Assembly (NCBI GenBank): GCA_013359215.1
Contig: JABWCH010000015.1
Span: 1-42,832, forward strand
Source of the DNA: Candidatus Brocadiia bacterium
GTDB taxonomy: Bacteria > Planctomycetota > Uabimicrobiia > Uabimicrobiales > JABWCH01
Direction: 5' to 3'
Length of the DNA stretch: 42,832 bases
Shown: positions 41,460 to 42,832 of the stretch, one piece after another
How positions within the stretch are numbered: the stretch's first letter is position 1
Layout of the letters: each line of letters begins with the position of its first letter
Program-made: the position numbers and the translations under genes
The notes under the pieces: model-generated
What the model was told of the DNA's origin: nothing
The model's database searches: none
The model's input: only the letters and a program-made list of their open reading frames with translations

Positions 41460-42448
41460 ATGAGATGCACCATCTCTTCTTCATCATAAATGCTTTCGCC
41501 AAAGACTTCGGAACTATTGACAATTTCTTGACGCTTTTCAGAACCTATTTTTTCCTTGTCTTTCCAGGGAGCTTGCTGGATTTTTTGCAAAAATCGGGAA
41601 AATTGTTCTTTTTCTAAAGCTGGAATTTCTATTTTAGGCTCGTCTTTAGGCAGCATGGCTGCGTCGGCAACAAACGATGTAAGAACATCTTTGTGTACTT
41701 TTTTGTAGAGTTCCTGAGAAGCAAAAATTTCCATGAATTCTTTTCTCTTGACTTCGCCTTTTTTCCAGTCTTCAGGAGAGATGAGGTGAATGTATACGCC
41801 AACCTGTCCTTCTATAGGCTCTGTCTCTTGGAGGATTTTCTGTGCTCTTTCTCTTGATTCTTCGCGTTTTTTTTCTAGCTTCATTCCAGTGGATGTCATG
41901 GAAGAAAGGGCTGTCTGTGCTTCCCGATGGTCTCCAAACATAAAATCGTGGGTGATTGTATAGTCTTCTGTCATAGAGGTTGTTCCACTATGGGTTGCTG
42001 TTTCTGTAATATTTTGCCATGTTTCCATCTGGCTTTTTTTGGAAAATTTCAAAGATGAAGATGTAACATCGCCTGATCTGTTGCTAAACTGCCGGCTATG
42101 ATGAGGATTCCATCTCCCATGCTGTATGCATTGTACAGGAATTTTAATGCTGGCTTTTTTAGGAACGACAAAGCTATGCAAAAGCTGACGGTTCTGGCCT
42201 CCTCCGCGAATGATGCTTCCTTTGCAGCCAATGAAAGTTTCTTCTGATTCATTGACTAATTCGACTTCGGGTACAGAAGAACTCGCTTTTTCCTGTATTT
42301 TAACAGAATTGCTTTCCATTCCTTCCCACAGAAGCTTACGTTCTTTAGAAAATCGTCCATTCTTGGCGATAACAGGAGTTATCTGTATGCCAGGATAGCT
42401 TTTGGTATGTTCTAAAGCAAGTTCTAAATCCAAAGATAAAACTGTCAT
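41447..42448 (-). CDS. ARPP-1 family domain protein
   Basis: A 333-residue soluble protein. The N-terminal part resembles the ARPP-1 (DUF6569) domain: an acidic LVNESEETFIGCKGS (64-78), GGGQNRQLLHS and IPVQCIQHGRW (103-113). The domain's biochemical role is not well defined. The middle (about 125-170) is Ser/Thr-rich and the C-terminal part is charged and helical. I start at the ATG at 42448, with AAAGGAAA upstream; other in-frame ATGs at 42463 and 42535 would add a stretch of different character. It overlaps holB by up to 13 bases. Confidence 0.8.
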   Translation of the reverse strand: MTVLSLDLELALEHTKSYPGIQITPVIAKNGRFSKERKLLWEGMESNSVKIQEKASSSVPEVELVNESEETFIGCKGSIIRGGGQNRQLLHSFVVPKKASIKIPVQCIQHGRWNPHHSRQFSNRSGDVTSSSLKFSKKSQMETWQNITETATHSGTTSMTEDYTITHDFMFGDHREAQTALSSMTSTGMKLEKKREESRERAQKILQETEPIEGQVGVYIHLISPEDWKKGEVKRKEFMEIFASQELYKKVHKDVLTSFVADAAMLPKDEPKIEIPALEKEQFSRFLQKIQQAPWKDKEKIGSEKRQEIVNSSEVFGESIYDEEEMVHLMCSV

Positions 42449-42559
42449 TGCATTTCCTTTCATTTCCCAAGATGTTGTCCTGGGCTTGTATATAAATCGT
42501 AGCCAAAAAGAAAAACCGCACAGAGTTCTTTGCATGAAACTTCAGGCAGCAAGCGGGTT

Positions 42560-42718
42560 CTACAAGCTGGTTTTATCTGAATCGATCGCTTCGTGTAAGC
42601 CTTCTTTCAGGAATCCAAAAAACAGGTATCCCATTTTTATTTTTGCGCCAGGCTCATAGAGCCGAATCCAATTTTTTGATTTGCCATGCGGTACTGTTTT
42701 TGATTTCTTACAGAAGGC
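42560..42718 (-). pseudogene. Open frame without a good start; possible gene remnant
   Basis: This minus-strand frame is open between two stops and encodes about 52 residues, including KNWIRLYEPGAKIKMGYL and FFGFLKEGLHEAIDSDK. The residue mix looks coding, but the only ATG is internal and no ribosome site precedes the frame. It lies between the ARPP-1 gene and the insertion-sequence end, so it may be a fragment left by an insertion. A 13-base inverted repeat overlaps its ends. I do not recognise the protein. Confidence 0.35.
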
Positions 42719-42724
42719 TTACAC
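42593..42724. repeat. 13-bp perfect inverted repeat
   Basis: GTGTAAGCCTTCT at 42593-42605 is repeated as its exact complement, AGAAGGCTTACAC, at 42712-42724, with 106 bases between. It could be the ends of a small element or a chance product of rearrangement next to the insertion sequence. Confidence 0.5.
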
Positions 42725-42730
42725 TACGCT

Positions 42731-42832
42731 CTACTTAGAGCCTATCCGAAAAATCCTTTTGGCTGCAAATTTCGATGCATCTCGGATAGCTTCGTCGAAA
42801 GTGGCAAAATTGTCCTCAGAGTAGCTACGGCT
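42731..42832 (-). CDS. C-terminal tail of an ORF in an insertion sequence (probable transposase, partial)
   Basis: The last 33 codons of a minus-strand ORF run from the window edge to TAG at 42731. They contain SEDNFATFDEAIRDASKF and end RIFRIGSK. The final codons lie in the terminal inverted repeat described next, as is common for compact insertion sequences. The family cannot be named from this tail alone; transposase is an inference from the repeat. Confidence 0.5.
   Translation of the reverse strand, partial: SRSYSEDNFATFDEAIRDASKFAAKRIFRIGSK
42735..42832. mobile_element. One end of an insertion sequence
   Basis: The sequence GAGCCTATCCGAAAAAT (42738-42754) is identical to the arm of the 64-bp palindrome at 1388-1451. 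GAGCC ends and a 3- or 4-base TA-rich target are typical of IS5-like elements. The element extends to the right beyond the window; the other end and the transposase body are not visible. Confidence 0.55.

Overview
The window is AT-rich bacterial DNA. It holds 23 complete protein genes, one partial gene at the right edge, no rRNA or tRNA that I can find, and no CRISPR array. The gene mix points to a Planctomycetota/PVC-type Gram-negative bacterium: three eukaryotic-like Ser/Thr kinase genes (one with an FHA domain, one fused to a SUMF1 domain), a SpoIIE/PP2C phosphatase, large HEAT/TPR proteins, a PEP-CTERM protein, a GHL10-type glycosidase-like protein, AsmA-like and apolipoprotein N-acyltransferase envelope genes, and squalene/hopanoid genes. 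The assignment is an inference from family content; there is no phylogenetic marker to settle it.

Layout. A PEP-CTERM surface protein (10-1266, +) converges on a very large AsmA-like protein (1469-5590, -). From there to 35.4 kb every gene is on the minus strand, so transcription runs right to left. Reading in that direction: a PP2C phosphatase with a receiver domain (33242-35413); a Ser/Thr kinase (31484-32749); a membrane-anchored HEAT-repeat protein (29098-31371); a secreted coiled-coil protein (27780-28790); a degenerate kinase-TM-SUMF1 fusion (24347-27619); a TPR/HEAT lipoprotein (21541-24036) ending in a clear Rho-independent terminator; squalene synthase and squalene-hopene cyclase (20405-21424 and 18387-20405, overlapping TAATG); then a tight five-gene operon (18079 to 11157) of type 2 IPP isomerase, a TonB-like membrane anchor joined to a terpenoid-cyclase-fold domain, an OppB-like permease, a zinc-ribbon/TM/beta-propeller protein and a membrane protein built of four repeats. 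A second operon (10790 to 5784) follows: FHA kinase, GHL10 glycosidase-like protein, TPR protein, receiver-PATAN protein.

At 35.9 kb the strand switches. lnt and a UPF0104/LPG-synthase-like flippase gene run on the plus strand to 38.7 kb and converge on a minus-strand housekeeping group: ARPP-1 family protein, DNA polymerase III delta-prime (holB), PgeF/YfiH, chorismate mutase, and a small unknown protein. The far right edge holds one end of an insertion sequence with the tail of an ORF.

How the parts may work together. The central 20 kb combines isoprenoid supply (IPP isomerase), hopanoid synthesis (squalene synthase, SHC) and unusual envelope proteins. The propeller protein has five S/T-x-x-I motifs in its cytoplasmic segment, close to a gene for an FHA-domain kinase, which suggests phospho-signalling to an envelope complex. 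This is inference.

The intergenic spaces are unusually rich in dispersed palindromic repeats. I recognise at least five families: a MITE whose arms match the IS end at the right edge, a GGGGAAAATTTT hairpin family (three copies), a large TTCTTTACC-armed palindrome (three copies), a CACAAAAA palindrome at both convergent gene junctions, and short GGGCAA hairpins next to ATAGCTGTTAAG.
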